Shown one piece after another: positions 36,580 to 45,880 of a stretch of 64,000 bases of DNA (within the stretch, counting starts at the first letter, position 1; every line of letters begins with the position of its first letter). The DNA lies in NCBI RefSeq assembly GCF_003751625.1, contig NZ_RJUL01000002.1, forward strand, positions 434,001-498,000, in the 5' to 3' direction. The notes under the pieces were generated by a model that saw nothing but the letters and a program-made list of their open reading frames with translations, made no database searches and was not told where the DNA came from. A program made the translations under genes and the position numbers. Source of the DNA: Gallaecimonas pentaromativorans (GTDB lineage: Bacteria > Pseudomonadota > Gammaproteobacteria > Enterobacterales > Gallaecimonadaceae).

Positions 36580-37161
36580 ATGGGCGATTATCTGCTGTTA
36601 TTGATAGGCACAGTGCTGGTCAATAACTTCGTGCTGGTGAAATTTCTCGGGCTCTGCCCCTTCATGGGGGTATCCAACAAGCTGGAAAGTGCCATTGGCA
36701 TGTCCCTGGCCACCACCTTTGTGCTGACCCTGGCCTCCCTGTGCAGCTACCTGGTCAACACCTACCTGCTCGAGCCCTTGGGTATCGGCTACCTGCGCAC
36801 CCTCTCCTTCATTTTGGTGATAGCGGTGGTGGTACAGTTCACCGAGATGGTGGTGCAAAAAACCAGCCCCATGCTGTACCGGGTGCTGGGCATCTTCCTG
36901 CCTCTTATCACCACCAACTGTGCGGTGCTGGGGGTGGCGCTTTTGAACATCAACGAAAACCACACCTTGATGCAGTCGCTGATTTACGGTTTTGGCGCCG
37001 CCGTGGGCTTCTCGCTGGTGCTTATCCTTTTTGCCGCCATGCGCGAGCGCCTGGCCGCCGCCGACGTGCCGGTGCCCTTTAAGGGCCCGGCCATCGCCTT
37101 GATCACCGCCGGGCTGATGTCCCTGGCCTTTATGGGCTTTACCGGCCTCGTTAAGCTGTAA
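36580..37161 (+). CDS. rnfA: Rnf complex subunit A
   Basis: A 193-residue six-helix membrane subunit of the Rnf (Rsx) ferredoxin:NAD+ oxidoreductase, which couples electron flow to ion pumping and, as Rsx, keeps SoxR reduced. It opens with [26 protein letters not shown], the RnfA signature containing the Cys that helps hold an in-membrane [2Fe-2S] cluster. GAAGGGGA precedes the ATG. It is the first gene of rnfABCDGE-nth. Confidence 0.96.
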   Translation: MGDYLLLLIGTVLVNNFVLVKFLGLCPFMGVSNKLESAIGMSLATTFVLTLASLCSYLVNTYLLEPLGIGYLRTLSFILVIAVVVQFTEMVVQKTSPMLYRVLGIFLPLITTNCAVLGVALLNINENHTLMQSLIYGFGAAVGFSLVLILFAAMRERLAAADVPVPFKGPAIALITAGLMSLAFMGFTGLVKL

Positions 37162-37163
37162 CC

Positions 37164-37733
37164 ATGACCATTCTTTACGCCATTCTTGCCCTTGCCGCCC
37201 TGGCCCTGGTGTTCGGTGTCATCCTTGGCCTGGCTTCGGTCAAGTTCAAGGTCGAAGCCGACCCCATTGTCGACCAGATAGACAACATCCTGCCCCAGAC
37301 CCAGTGCGGCCAGTGCGGCTACCCGGGCTGCCGCCCCTATGCCGAGGCCATTGCCGGTGGCGACGACATCAACAAGTGCCCCCCCGGCGGCCAGGCCACC
37401 ATCGAAAAGCTGGCCGACCTGATGGGGGTCGAGGCCAAGCCGCTGGACGCCGCCCACGGCGAAGAGGCCGTCAAGAAAGTGGCCTTTATCCGCGAAGACG
37501 AGTGCATCGGCTGCACCAAGTGCATCCAAGCCTGCCCGGTTGACGCCATTCTCGGCAGCGCCAAGCACATGCACACCGTGATTAAAAGCGAGTGCACCGG
37601 CTGCGATCTGTGCGTCGAGCCCTGCCCGGTAGATTGCATCGAAATGCGCCCGGTACAAACCACGGTCCAAAACTGGAAATGGCGCCTCAACACCATCCCG
37701 GTAAAAGAAATCGCCCCTGAGGAAGCCCATTGA
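37164..37733 (+). CDS. rnfB: Rnf complex subunit B (ferredoxin)
   Basis: A 189-residue subunit with one N-terminal helix (about residues 3-25), a four-Cys [4Fe-4S] domain (CGQCGYPGC plus NKCPPGG), and two ferredoxin-type clusters ([12 protein letters not shown] and [12 protein letters not shown]). It passes electrons between ferredoxin-type donors and the membrane arm. It begins 2 nt after rnfA and overlaps rnfC by 1 nt (TGATG). Confidence 0.96.
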   Translation: MTILYAILALAALALVFGVILGLASVKFKVEADPIVDQIDNILPQTQCGQCGYPGCRPYAEAIAGGDDINKCPPGGQATIEKLADLMGVEAKPLDAAHGEEAVKKVAFIREDECIGCTKCIQACPVDAILGSAKHMHTVIKSECTGCDLCVEPCPVDCIEMRPVQTTVQNWKWRLNTIPVKEIAPEEAH

Positions 37734-40438
37734 TGTTGACCTTGCTTGAGCGGCTTTCCAGCAGCGATGTCTTTGATTTTCATGGCGGTATTCACCCGCC
37801 CGAATTTAAGAGCCTGTCCAACCACAAGCCCATCGGCAAACTGCCCATGGCGCCCTTTTTGGTGGTGCCGCTGCGCCAGCATCTGGGGGAGCTTGGCGAG
37901 GTGTTGGTCAAGGCCGGCGAGAAGGTGTTAAAGGGCCAGCCTCTGTCGCGGCCCATGTCGGTGATGGGTGTGCCGGTCCATGCCCCGACCTCCGGCACCG
38001 TGGTGGCGGTAGAGAACCGGCCCCTGACCCATGCCTCCGGCCTTTGGGACATGGCGGTGGTTATCGAGCCCGACGGCCAAAACCAGTGGGGCGAGAAGCA
38101 CCCGGTGGCCAACCCCTTTGAGGCCGACCCAGCCGTGCTGCTAAAAGCAGTAAAAGCCGCCGGCCTTGCCGGGATGGGCGGCGCCGGTTTCCCCACCGCC
38201 GTTAAACTCGGCGGTGGCCGGCCCATCGAAGCCTTGGTGGTCAACGCCGCCGAGTGCGAGCCCTACATCACCAGCGACGATTGCCTGCTCCGCGAAGAGC
38301 CCGAAAACGTAGTAGCCGGTGCCCGGCTGATGGCCCGCATCGTCGGCGCCCGGATGGTGGTGATTGGCATCGAGGACAACAAACCCGAGGCCATCTCGGC
38401 CCTTGAAGGGGTGATTGAAAGCCTCGACGACGTTTCCATGAAGGTGGTGCCCACCAAGTACCCCTCCGGCGCCGAGCGCCAGCTCATCAAGCTGCTCACC
38501 GGCGACGAAGTGCCGGCTGGTGCCATTCCGGCCGACCTTGGCCTGGTGGTGCAAAACGTCGGCACCGCTTACGCCGCCTACCGCGCTCTGGTGCTGGGCG
38601 AGCCGCTTATTCGCCGGGTAGTGACCATCACCGGCCAGCAGGTGAAAAAGCCCGGCAACTATTGGCTGCCCATCGGCACCCCCATCAGCCACGCCCTTAC
38701 CGAGTGCGGCTTTAAGCCCGAGAAAAAACAGCGGCTGATTATCGGCGGCCCGATGATGGGCTTTACCCTCAATGATCCGGCCGCGCCGGTGACCAAAACG
38801 GTGAACTGCCTGCTGCTGCCCAGCAGCAAGGAGCTTAAACCGGCCGGGCGCGAGATGAGCTGTATCCGCTGCGGCGAGTGCGCCGATGTCTGCCCGGCCG
38901 AGCTGCTGCCTCAGCAGCTCTATTGGTACGCCAAGGCCGAAGACCACGAAAAACTCGACGAATACAAGCTCTCGGCCTGTATCGAATGCGGCGCCTGTGC
39001 CTACGTTTGCCCCTCCGAAATTCCCCTGGTGCAGTACTACCGGGTGGCCAAGGCCGATATTCGCAGCGCCCAGGAAGAAAAACGCAAATCCGACAAGGCC
39101 CGCGAGCGCTTTGAGGCCCGCAACGACCGCCTGGAGCGAGACAAAGCCGAACGGGAAGCGCGCCATCAAGAAGCCACCGAGCGCCGCAAAGCCGCCATGG
39201 CCTCGCGCAGCGAAGAAGCAGCTCCACCGAGCGACGCCGTCGCCGCCGCCCTTGCCCGGGTAAAAGCCCAAAAAGACACCGAGGTGGCCAAGGCCCAGCA
39301 AGCGGCGCAAGCCGGCGCCCATCTGGAAAAAGGCGAGCTGGTTCCAGACAACAGCGACATGGCCGCGCTTCGCGAAGAGCGCAAACGCCAGGCCCGGGAG
39401 AAAAAAGCCCAGCTGGCCGCACAGCAAGATGCCGAGCCTAGCCCTGATTCCAGCAATGCCCCAGCGGCTGATGCCAAAAAAGCCGCCGTAGCTGCCGCCA
39501 TTGCTCGGGCCAAGGCCAAGAAAGAGGCCGCTGCCCCGGCAGAAGACACAGGCGACGCCTCGCCCCAAGATGCCAAAAAAGCCGCGGTGGCCGCCGCCAT
39601 TGCCCGCGCCAAGGCCAAAAAAGCGGCCCAGGGGCAAGGCGCCGAAGGTGGCCAGGCTGATGCAAATCAGCCTGAGCCAAGCTCGGCGGCAAGCGAGCCA
39701 GCGGTTAGCGCCGCAACTGATGCTGAGCCTCCTGCTGCCAGCGAGCCGGTAGACCCTAAAAAAGCCGCGGTGGCCGCCGCCATTGCCCGCGCTAAAGCCA
39801 AAAAAGCGGCCCAGGCGCAAGGGGTTGAAGGTGGCCAGGCTCAAGCAAATCAGCCTGAGCCAAGCCCGGCGGCACGCGAGCCAGCGGTTAGCGCCGCTAC
39901 TGATGCTGAGCCTCCCGCAACCAGCGAGCCGGTCGACCCTAAAAAAGCTGCCGTGGCTGCGGCTATTGCCCGCGCCAAGGCCAAAAAAGCGGCCCAGGCG
40001 CAAGGGGCTGAAGGTGGCCAGGCTCAAGCAAATCAGCCTGAGCCAAGCCCGGCGGCAAATGAGCCAGCGGTTAGCGCAGCTACTGATGCTGAGCCTCCTG
40101 CTGCCAGCGAGCCGGTAGACCCTAAAAAAGCCGCCGTGGCCGCCGCCATCGCCCGCGCTAAAGCCAAAAAGGCGGCCCAGGCGCAAGCCGCCGAAGGTGG
40201 CCAGGCTGATGCAAATCAGGCTGAGCCAAGCCCGGCAACCGGCGAGCAAGAACCGGCTAGCCCGGCAAGCAGCGCTCCGGCAGCTGCCCAGCCAAGTGCA
40301 AGCGAGCCAGCGGCGCCAGACGCCAAGGCCGCTGCGGCCAGCCCCGCCCCGTCAGAGGCGGACCGTAAAAAAGCGGCCATCGCCGCCGCCATTGCCAAAG
40401 CCAAGGCCAAAAAACAGGCTCAGGAAGGTCAGGACTGA
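37733..40438 (+). CDS. rnfC: Rnf complex subunit C with a long repeat-rich tail
   Basis: A 901-residue peripheral subunit that exchanges electrons with NAD(H). The core (residues 1 to about 450) has the flavin/NADH region GMGGAGFPTAVKL and two [4Fe-4S] motifs (CIRCGECADVCP, CIECGACAYVCP). From about residue 450 a charged helix runs into an Ala/Lys/Pro/Glu tail in which AAVAAAIARAKAKKAAQ recurs. The DNA of the tail is a 183-bp direct repeat (see repeat entry). The ATG at 37733 overlaps the rnfB stop; the in-frame TTG just before it is less likely. Confidence 0.95.
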   Translation: MLTLLERLSSSDVFDFHGGIHPPEFKSLSNHKPIGKLPMAPFLVVPLRQHLGELGEVLVKAGEKVLKGQPLSRPMSVMGVPVHAPTSGTVVAVENRPLTHASGLWDMAVVIEPDGQNQWGEKHPVANPFEADPAVLLKAVKAAGLAGMGGAGFPTAVKLGGGRPIEALVVNAAECEPYITSDDCLLREEPENVVAGARLMARIVGARMVVIGIEDNKPEAISALEGVIESLDDVSMKVVPTKYPSGAERQLIKLLTGDEVPAGAIPADLGLVVQNVGTAYAAYRALVLGEPLIRRVVTITGQQVKKPGNYWLPIGTPISHALTECGFKPEKKQRLIIGGPMMGFTLNDPAAPVTKTVNCLLLPSSKELKPAGREMSCIRCGECADVCPAELLPQQLYWYAKAEDHEKLDEYKLSACIECGACAYVCPSEIPLVQYYRVAKADIRSAQEEKRKSDKARERFEARNDRLERDKAEREARHQEATERRKAAMASRSEEAAPPSDAVAAALARVKAQKDTEVAKAQQAAQAGAHLEKGELVPDNSDMAALREERKRQAREKKAQLAAQQDAEPSPDSSNAPAADAKKAAVAAAIARAKAKKEAAAPAEDTGDASPQDAKKAAVAAAIARAKAKKAAQGQGAEGGQADANQPEPSSAASEPAVSAATDAEPPAASEPVDPKKAAVAAAIARAKAKKAAQAQGVEGGQAQANQPEPSPAAREPAVSAATDAEPPATSEPVDPKKAAVAAAIARAKAKKAAQAQGAEGGQAQANQPEPSPAANEPAVSAATDAEPPAASEPVDPKKAAVAAAIARAKAKKAAQAQAAEGGQADANQAEPSPATGEQEPASPASSAPAAAQPSASEPAAPDAKAAAASPAPSEADRKKAAIAAAIAKAKAKKQAQEGQD
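39476..40430 (+). repeat. Repeats encoding the RnfC C-terminal tail
   Basis: A 183-bp (61-codon) unit repeats with exact period: GAAGGTGG recurs at 39644, 39827, 40010 and 40193. Shorter, older copies of the AAAIARAKAKK element precede it from about 39476 and one follows near 40370. High DNA identity between the central units points to recent unequal recombination, so copy number may vary between strains. Confidence 0.9.
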
Positions 40439-41487
40439 TGTTAGGTATCGCCAGCTCTCCCCACACCCACAAGCGCCGCACCACAGGCCAGGTTATGCGC
40501 CTGGTGGCCTATGCCACGGTGCCGGGCATCGCCGCGCTGTTTTATTTTTTCGGCTACGGGGTGCTTATCAATCTGGTGCTGTGCTCCGTCAGCGCCCTGC
40601 TGGCCGAAGCGCTGATCCTTATTTTGCGCCGCAAAAGCCTGTGGCAGCTCACCGACAGTTCGGCGCTGCTTACCGCCATCTTGCTGGCCCTGGCCCTGCC
40701 CCCCACCGCGCCCTGGTGGCTGCTGGTGATAGGCTCGGTGTTTGCCATTTTGGTGGCCAAGCAGCTTTACGGCGGCATCGGCCAAAACCTCTTTAACCCG
40801 GCCATGGCCGCCTATGTGCTGCTGCTCATTTCCTTTCCGGTGCAGATGACCAACTGGCTGCCGGCTCGCTCCCTTGCCGAGCATGTGCCGAGTTTGCAAG
40901 ACAGCCTGAGCCTGACCATGACCGGCTACACCACCGACGGTTTTGCCGCCCACCAGCTGAGCCTGGGTGTGGATGGCCTAAGCCAAGCCACCCCCCTTGA
41001 TACCTTGAAGACCGACCTTAAGCAGGGCAAAACGGTGTCCGAGTCCATGGAAAAGCCGCTGTTTAGCGCCCTTGGGGGCCTGGGCTGGAACTGGGTCAAC
41101 GGCGCCTTCTTGCTGGGCGGCCTCTTTTTGCTGTGGCGCGGCGTTATAGGCTGGCAGATCCCGGCTGGGGTGCTGGGCGGCCTTTTCGCCTGCGCCTTTG
41201 TGGGCTTTGTTATTCACCCCGACAGCAACGGCTCGCCGCTTTTTCATGTGTTCAGTGGCGCCGCCATGTTCGGGGCCTTTTTTATCGCCACCGATCCGGT
41301 TACCGCCGCCACCTCGCCCAAGGGCCGGCTTATCTTTGGTTTGCTCATTGGCGTGCTGACCTACTTTATCCGCGCCTTTGGCGGCTACCCTGACGCCATC
41401 GCCTTTGCAGTATTGCTGGCCAACATGGCGGCGCCTTTGCTGGATAACTACACCAGGCCCCAAAGTTTCGGGGAAGGGTCCAAATGA
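40438..41487 (+). CDS. rnfD: Rnf complex subunit D
   Basis: A 349-residue NqrB-type membrane subunit with about nine helices and a covalently bound FMN. The flavinylated Thr is probably in DGLSQATPL near residue 185, matching the DGxSxAT site of the family. It overlaps rnfC by 1 nt and rnfG by 4 nt. Confidence 0.95.
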   Translation: MLGIASSPHTHKRRTTGQVMRLVAYATVPGIAALFYFFGYGVLINLVLCSVSALLAEALILILRRKSLWQLTDSSALLTAILLALALPPTAPWWLLVIGSVFAILVAKQLYGGIGQNLFNPAMAAYVLLLISFPVQMTNWLPARSLAEHVPSLQDSLSLTMTGYTTDGFAAHQLSLGVDGLSQATPLDTLKTDLKQGKTVSESMEKPLFSALGGLGWNWVNGAFLLGGLFLLWRGVIGWQIPAGVLGGLFACAFVGFVIHPDSNGSPLFHVFSGAAMFGAFFIATDPVTAATSPKGRLIFGLLIGVLTYFIRAFGGYPDAIAFAVLLANMAAPLLDNYTRPQSFGEGSK

Positions 41488-42128
41488 TGATGTTTTCTGC
41501 CGCCCGCAAGAACGGGCTTATCCTCGGTATCTTCGCCCTGGCCTGCACGGCGCTCTTGGCTGGCACCCATGAGCTCACCAAGGACCGCATTGCCGAGCAA
41601 AAAGAAGCCCAGCGCCTGAAAATCTTGAACGCCATGATCCCCAAGGCCAGCCATGACAACGACCTCTACCACGACTGCACCGAGGTGAGCGACCCGGCCC
41701 TGTTGGGTACCAAAGACCCCCTTGCGGTGTTTCGCGCCCGCAAAAACGGCAAACCGGTGGCCCTGGCCATGGAAACCGTGGCCCCGGACGGCTACAGCGG
41801 CGCCATCTCCCTGATGGTGGGCATGTCCTACCCCGACGGCACCGTGCTGGGCGTTGAAGTGCTTGAGCACAAGGAAACCCCCGGCCTTGGCGATAAAATC
41901 GAGCGCCGCAAATCCAGTTGGCTGGACGAATTTACCGGCAAATCCCCCACCGGCCCCAGCGACCCGGCCTGGGCCGTGAAAAAAGACGGCGGCCAGTTTG
42001 ACCAGTTCACCGGCGCCACCATCACCCCAAGGGCGGTGGTTAAAGCGGTGGGCCGCACCGTGGAATACTTCAGGCAGAACAAGGACGCCCTCTTTGCCGC
42101 AACCGGCCAATGTGGAGGCACGCAATGA
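41484..42128 (+). CDS. rnfG: Rnf complex subunit G
   Basis: A 214-residue NqrC-type subunit with one N-terminal helix and a periplasmic FMN-binding domain. The FMN Thr lies in [14 protein letters not shown] near residue 175, an S/TGATxT site. Three tandem ATGs (41484, 41487, 41490) could start it; GGAAGGG upstream best fits the second or third. It overlaps rnfE by 4 nt. Confidence 0.94.
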   Translation: MMMFSAARKNGLILGIFALACTALLAGTHELTKDRIAEQKEAQRLKILNAMIPKASHDNDLYHDCTEVSDPALLGTKDPLAVFRARKNGKPVALAMETVAPDGYSGAISLMVGMSYPDGTVLGVEVLEHKETPGLGDKIERRKSSWLDEFTGKSPTGPSDPAWAVKKDGGQFDQFTGATITPRAVVKAVGRTVEYFRQNKDALFAATGQCGGTQ

Positions 42129-42820
42129 GCCAGTTCAAAGAAATCGCCAGCTTAGGCCTTTGGAAAAACAACCCGGGCCTGGTGCAGCTATTGGGGCTTT
42201 GCCCGCTGTTGGCGGTGTCCAACACCCTTACCAACGCCCTGGGCCTTGGGGTTGCCACCATGCTGGTGCTGATAGCCTCTAACGCCACCGTTTCCCTGGT
42301 GCGCCACTTTGTGCCCAAGGAAATTCGCATGGCGGTGTTTGTGATGATCATCGCCGCCTTCGTGACCGCCGTTGAGCAGGTGATGACCGCCTTTGCCTAT
42401 GGCCTTTATCAATCCCTTGGCATCTTTATTCCGCTCATCGTCACCAACTGCGTGATCATGGGCCGCGCCGAGGCCTTTGCCTCCAAAAACACCGTGGGTC
42501 TTGCCGCCTTTGACGGCCTGATGATGGGCCTTGGCTTTACCGCCGTGCTGGTGGTGCTGGGCGGGCTTCGGGAGGTGATTGGCCAGGGCACCCTCTTTGA
42601 CGGCGCCGATCTCCTGCTGGGTGACTGGGCCAAGAGCCTGCGTATCGAGGTGTTCCACTTCGACGCCAAATTCCTGGTGGCCCTGCTGCCGCCGGGAGCC
42701 TTTATTGGCCTGGGTTTCCTGATTGCCCTTAAAAAGGTCATCGACCAGCAACGACAACGCAAAACCGCGCCGGCACCGGTGGTCAAGGCCGAGCGGGTGC
42801 GGGTAACCACGGCAGACTGA
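42125..42820 (+). CDS. rnfE: Rnf complex subunit E
   Basis: A 231-residue NqrD-type membrane subunit with six helices, homologous to Rnf[19 protein letters not shown] contains the cluster-binding Cys, and a second Cys lies in [14 protein letters not shown]. The ATG at 42125 overlaps the rnfG stop as ATGA; the longer frame from 42110 is within rnfG. The C-terminal tail is short and basic. Confidence 0.95.
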   Translation: MSQFKEIASLGLWKNNPGLVQLLGLCPLLAVSNTLTNALGLGVATMLVLIASNATVSLVRHFVPKEIRMAVFVMIIAAFVTAVEQVMTAFAYGLYQSLGIFIPLIVTNCVIMGRAEAFASKNTVGLAAFDGLMMGLGFTAVLVVLGGLREVIGQGTLFDGADLLLGDWAKSLRIEVFHFDAKFLVALLPPGAFIGLGFLIALKKVIDQQRQRKTAPAPVVKAERVRVTTAD

Positions 42821-43455
42821 TGAACCAGCAAAAACGTATCGAGATCCTGACCCGGCTGCGCGATGCCAACCCCCATCCCACCACCGAGCTGAACTTCAGC
42901 ACCCCCTTCGAGCTGCTGGTGGCGGTAACCCTCTCGGCCCAGGCTACCGATGTCGGGGTCAACAAGGCCACCGACAAGCTGTTCCCGGCCGCCAACACCC
43001 CTAAGGCCATCTGGGATTTGGGGGTCGATGGCCTCAAGGATTACATCAAGACCATCGGCCTTTTTAATGCCAAGGCCGAGAACGTCCATAAGATGTGCCG
43101 TATCCTGCTCGATGAGCACGGCGGCGAGGTGCCCGAAAGCCGCGAGGCCTTGGAAGCCCTGCCAGGGGTGGGCCGCAAAACCGCCAACGTGGTGCTCAAC
43201 ACCGCTTTTGGCTGGCCCACCATCGCCGTAGACACCCATATTTTCCGGGTCTCCAACCGCACCAAGTTTGCCCCCGGCAAAGACGTGCGGGCGGTGGAAG
43301 ACAAGCTGGAAAAGGTGGTACCCAAAGAATTTAAAGTGGACGTGCACCACTGGCTTATCCTGCACGGCCGCTACACCTGTATCGCGCGCAAGCCCCGCTG
43401 CGGGTCTTGTATTATTGAAGATCTTTGCGAATTCAAAGACAAAATCGACATCTGA
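42820..43455 (+). CDS. nth: Endonuclease III
   Basis: A 211-residue DNA glycosylase/AP lyase that removes oxidised pyrimidines. The helix-hairpin-helix LPGVGRKTANVVLNTAFG carries the catalytic Lys, the catalytic Asp is in VDTHIFRVSNR, and the C-terminal [4Fe-4S] motif is C-x6-C-x2-C-x5-C (CIARKPRCGSCIIEDLC). It shares 1 nt with the rnfE stop, the conserved rnf-nth arrangement. Confidence 0.97.
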   Translation: MNQQKRIEILTRLRDANPHPTTELNFSTPFELLVAVTLSAQATDVGVNKATDKLFPAANTPKAIWDLGVDGLKDYIKTIGLFNAKAENVHKMCRILLDEHGGEVPESREALEALPGVGRKTANVVLNTAFGWPTIAVDTHIFRVSNRTKFAPGKDVRAVEDKLEKVVPKEFKVDVHHWLILHGRYTCIARKPRCGSCIIEDLCEFKDKIDI

Positions 43456-43471
43456 AACAACGAGGTGAGCA

Positions 43472-43879
43472 ATGCGACTTCTTCACACCATGCTGCGGGT
43501 TGGCAACCTGGACAAATCCATCGCCTTCTACACACAAGTGCTCGGCATGAAACTGCTGCGCCAGTCCGACAACACCGAGTACAAATACAGCCTGGCCTTC
43601 GTGGGCTACGGCGATGAAATCGACCACACCGTTATCGAGCTGACTTACAACTGGGGCGTCGAGAGCTACGACTTGGGTAGCGCCTACGGCCATATCGCCA
43701 TCGAAGCCGACGACATCTATGCCCTGTGCGAAGAAGTGCGGGCCAAAGGCGGCAAGGTGACCCGCGAGCCGGGCCCGGTACTGGGCGGCAGCACCGTTAT
43801 CGCCTTCGTCGAAGACCCTGACGGCTACAAGATTGAATTTATTGCCAAAAAAGACGCAGGCAAAGGCCTGGGCAACTAA
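43472..43879 (+). CDS. gloA: Lactoylglutathione lyase (glyoxalase I)
   Basis: A 135-residue VOC-fold enzyme that converts the methylglyoxal-glutathione adduct to S-lactoylglutathione. It aligns with E. coli Glo[22 protein letters not shown] at the start, metal ligands in LLHTM, VIELTYN, GHIAI and YKIEFI. It lies 16 nt after nth, with GAGGTGAG before the ATG, and is followed by a terminator. Confidence 0.97.
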   Translation: MRLLHTMLRVGNLDKSIAFYTQVLGMKLLRQSDNTEYKYSLAFVGYGDEIDHTVIELTYNWGVESYDLGSAYGHIAIEADDIYALCEEVRAKGGKVTREPGPVLGGSTVIAFVEDPDGYKIEFIAKKDAGKGLGN

Positions 43880-43891
43880 CGGCAAACCATG

Positions 43892-43919
43892 AAAAAAGGC
43901 ACCCGAAGGTGCCTTTTTT
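43892..43919. terminator. Bidirectional terminator between gloA and motY
   Basis: A GGCACC / GGTGCC stem with a CGAA tetraloop and A6/T6 flanks, between convergent stop codons. Confidence 0.93.
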
Positions 43920-43920
43920 G

Positions 43921-44802
43921 TCAGCGTTTGATTTGCAACACCACCCGGCGGTTAAGGGCCCTGCCCTCTTCGGTGTTGTTGGAGGCGATATGACGCTTCT
44001 CGCCATAGCCTTCGGTGCTGATGCGGTCCGCCGGCAGCCCTTTGCCCACCAGGTATTCCTTGATGGCCTTGGCGCGCTTTTTAGAGAGCTCTTCGTTGGC
44101 CCAGCGGCCGCCGTAGGAGTCGGAGTAGGCGGCGATATCGATGCTGGAGAAGTGGTTGTCGTTGGCCAGATACTGGCCAATCAAATCCAGGCGCGCCAAT
44201 GATTCTTCGGTCAGCGACGAGGAGTTTTTCTTGTAGTTGAGCACCGAGAAGGAGATGTCCTCAAAGCTCACCGGCAGCAGGCCGCCCAGGCAAGAGACAA
44301 AATCCTCGTAGCCTTTTTTGAAGTTGCCGGAAGACAGCGCCACCGACACCTTGTTGCGGCCAAGGCGATCAGGATAGGTCAAAGTGGGGAAACGGCCAGC
44401 GTCCAGCTCGGAGAGCATGTCCCAGGCCCTGTCGTCTGTTACTTCCGCCGGGTAGCGCGGGTAGAGCGACACCTGCCCCAGGGGTTCGGCTTTGAGGCCC
44501 GGTTGCCAAACAGGGGGAACACTGGCCAGGGTGGCAACGGTGCGTTGGCTGGGGCCGTCTTTAAGCGCCATGGCAAACTGCAGGTTTTCCTTGCGGCTGG
44601 CACGGGCACTGAACACCGCCACCCCGTAATGGGGAATGTGGTGTTCCAGCCGGCATTGCAACGGGTTTGACGCCGTTACCTGCCATTGGGACTGGCCCAG
44701 GCTGGCTGCGTAGTAGCGTACGCCGGCATCCACAGGCGCCGGTTGGGCGGCCAGGATAACCAGTGCAGCAACAGCAGTGATGTGTAAAGACTTGGACAGC
44801 AT
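43921..44802 (-). CDS. motY: Sodium-type flagellar protein MotY
   Basis: A 293-residue periplasmic T-ring protein of Na+-driven polar flagella. A signal peptide (about residues 1-26) precedes the MotY N-terminal domain, which opens GVRYYAASLGQSQW and contains NPLQCRLEHHIPHYG, like Vibrio MotY. The C-terminal OmpA-like peptidoglycan-binding domain (about 175-293) has DIAAYSDSYGGRWANEELSKKRA and GYGEKRH. It implies that the organism swims with a sodium-driven motor. Confidence 0.92.
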   Translation of the reverse strand: MLSKSLHITAVAALVILAAQPAPVDAGVRYYAASLGQSQWQVTASNPLQCRLEHHIPHYGVAVFSARASRKENLQFAMALKDGPSQRTVATLASVPPVWQPGLKAEPLGQVSLYPRYPAEVTDDRAWDMLSELDAGRFPTLTYPDRLGRNKVSVALSSGNFKKGYEDFVSCLGGLLPVSFEDISFSVLNYKKNSSSLTEESLARLDLIGQYLANDNHFSSIDIAAYSDSYGGRWANEELSKKRAKAIKEYLVGKGLPADRISTEGYGEKRHIASNNTEEGRALNRRVVLQIKR

Positions 44803-44907
44803 AGACTCTCCCCTACCTCTACTACTGTGTCGGCAGGTCTTTTTGCAACTTTAGGGATTTGCCCGCTTTTGTCATAATGGCCCCCCGGCCACTAGTCACA
44901 GTATTCC

Positions 44908-45579
44908 ATGTCAACAACTCTTAGTCAGCGTTTCCGCGGTTTTTACCCAGTGATCATCGATGTGGAAACTGCCGGATTCAACGCCAAGACCGATGCCCTG
45001 TTGCAGATTGCGGCCACCCTTATCGATATAGACGCCCAGGGGCGTTTTTTCGTCGTCGAGACGCTTTTTCACAATGTCTTGCCTTTTGAAGGAGCCAATC
45101 TCGAAGACGCCGCGCTGAAATTTACCGGCATCACCGACCCCTGGCACCCGCTGCGCCTGGCGGTAGACGAAGACGAAGCGCTCAAAGACATCTTCAAGCA
45201 GGTGCGAAAGCGCATGAAGACTGCCGATTGCCAGCGGGCCATTTTGGTGGGCCACAACGCCGCCTTTGACCTTGGCTTTCTTAACGCCGTCATCGAACGG
45301 ACCAACCAGAAGCGCTCGCCCTTTCACCCCTTTGTGAGCTTCGACACCACCACCCTGGCGGCCCTGGCCCTTGGCCAAACGGTGCTGGCTAAGGCCTGCG
45401 TCGCCGCCGGGCTGGAGTTCTCCAACGCCGAGGCCCACGCCGCCGACTACGACGCCGAGCGCACCGCCCAGCTGTTTTGCCATATCGTCAACCGCTGGCA
45501 GGCCTTGGGGGGCTGGCCTTTGCCGGTACCAGAATCTGAAGCACAAAGCGCGCCAGACAGCGACGACAATGCTGAATAA
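44908..45579 (+). CDS. rnt: Ribonuclease T
   Basis: A 223-residue DEDD-family 3'-5' exonuclease that trims the CCA ends of tRNA and matures 5S and 23S rRNA. The catalytic residues are in IIDVETAGF (D, E), [11 protein letters not shown] (D) and [14 protein letters not shown] (H, D). Length and motifs match gamma-proteobacterial RNase T. Confidence 0.96.
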   Translation: MSTTLSQRFRGFYPVIIDVETAGFNAKTDALLQIAATLIDIDAQGRFFVVETLFHNVLPFEGANLEDAALKFTGITDPWHPLRLAVDEDEALKDIFKQVRKRMKTADCQRAILVGHNAAFDLGFLNAVIERTNQKRSPFHPFVSFDTTTLAALALGQTVLAKACVAAGLEFSNAEAHAADYDAERTAQLFCHIVNRWQALGGWPLPVPESEAQSAPDSDDNAE

Positions 45580-45648
45580 AAATGCAGCCGAGGGCTTGAT
45601 CTTGCCGGCGCATTTTGGAAAACTGCCGCCGTCCTGAATTTTTTAGGA

Positions 45649-45811
45649 CCAGAAGAGGTGCGTTTTCCAGGTAACCAGCACGAGGGGCCCTTTCCCTTAG
45701 ACGGCTGGCCAGGGGGTAAACGCCGAGATGACCTTGCGCGGGGGCGCGCACTGTCATCGGTCAGACAGGTTGAATCCTGTTGACTGTCACCTGTTGGTGG
45801 AGCGCTTCTGG
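45649..45811 (+). ncRNA. Lysine riboswitch aptamer of lysC
   Basis: The leader carries the conserved lysine (L-box) elements in order: P1 5' strand CCAGAAG with GAGGTGCG, then CCAGGTAACC, the AGGGGG block, CGCCGAGATGA pairing with TCATCGG, GTTGAATCCTG, and GGTGGAGCG leading to P1 3' strand CTTCTGG at 45805-45811. The order and spacing follow E. coli lysC closely. When lysine is bound, expression of the aspartokinase downstream is shut off. Confidence 0.95.
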
Positions 45812-45851
45812 TACAAGCAGTCTCGTCTTTTGTTGTCTGCCGGTCCCAGGC

Positions 45852-45879
45852 GCTCTCTTTGCTTGAATTCAAGGAGAGC
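45852..45879 (+). promoter_or_regulatory. Shine-Dalgarno sequestering hairpin of lysC
   Basis: GCTCTCTTT (45852-45860) pairs over nine positions, one of them G-U, with AAGGAGAGC (45871-45879), which is the lysC ribosome site just before the ATG. There is no T-tract, so the riboswitch likely controls translation. Confidence 0.75.
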
Positions 45880-45880
45880 T

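Noticed and set aside
38141..40249. A 702-residue open frame opposite rnfC
   Set aside because: It mirrors the repeats of the RnfC tail and has no recognisable domain. High GC and repeated DNA explain its length.
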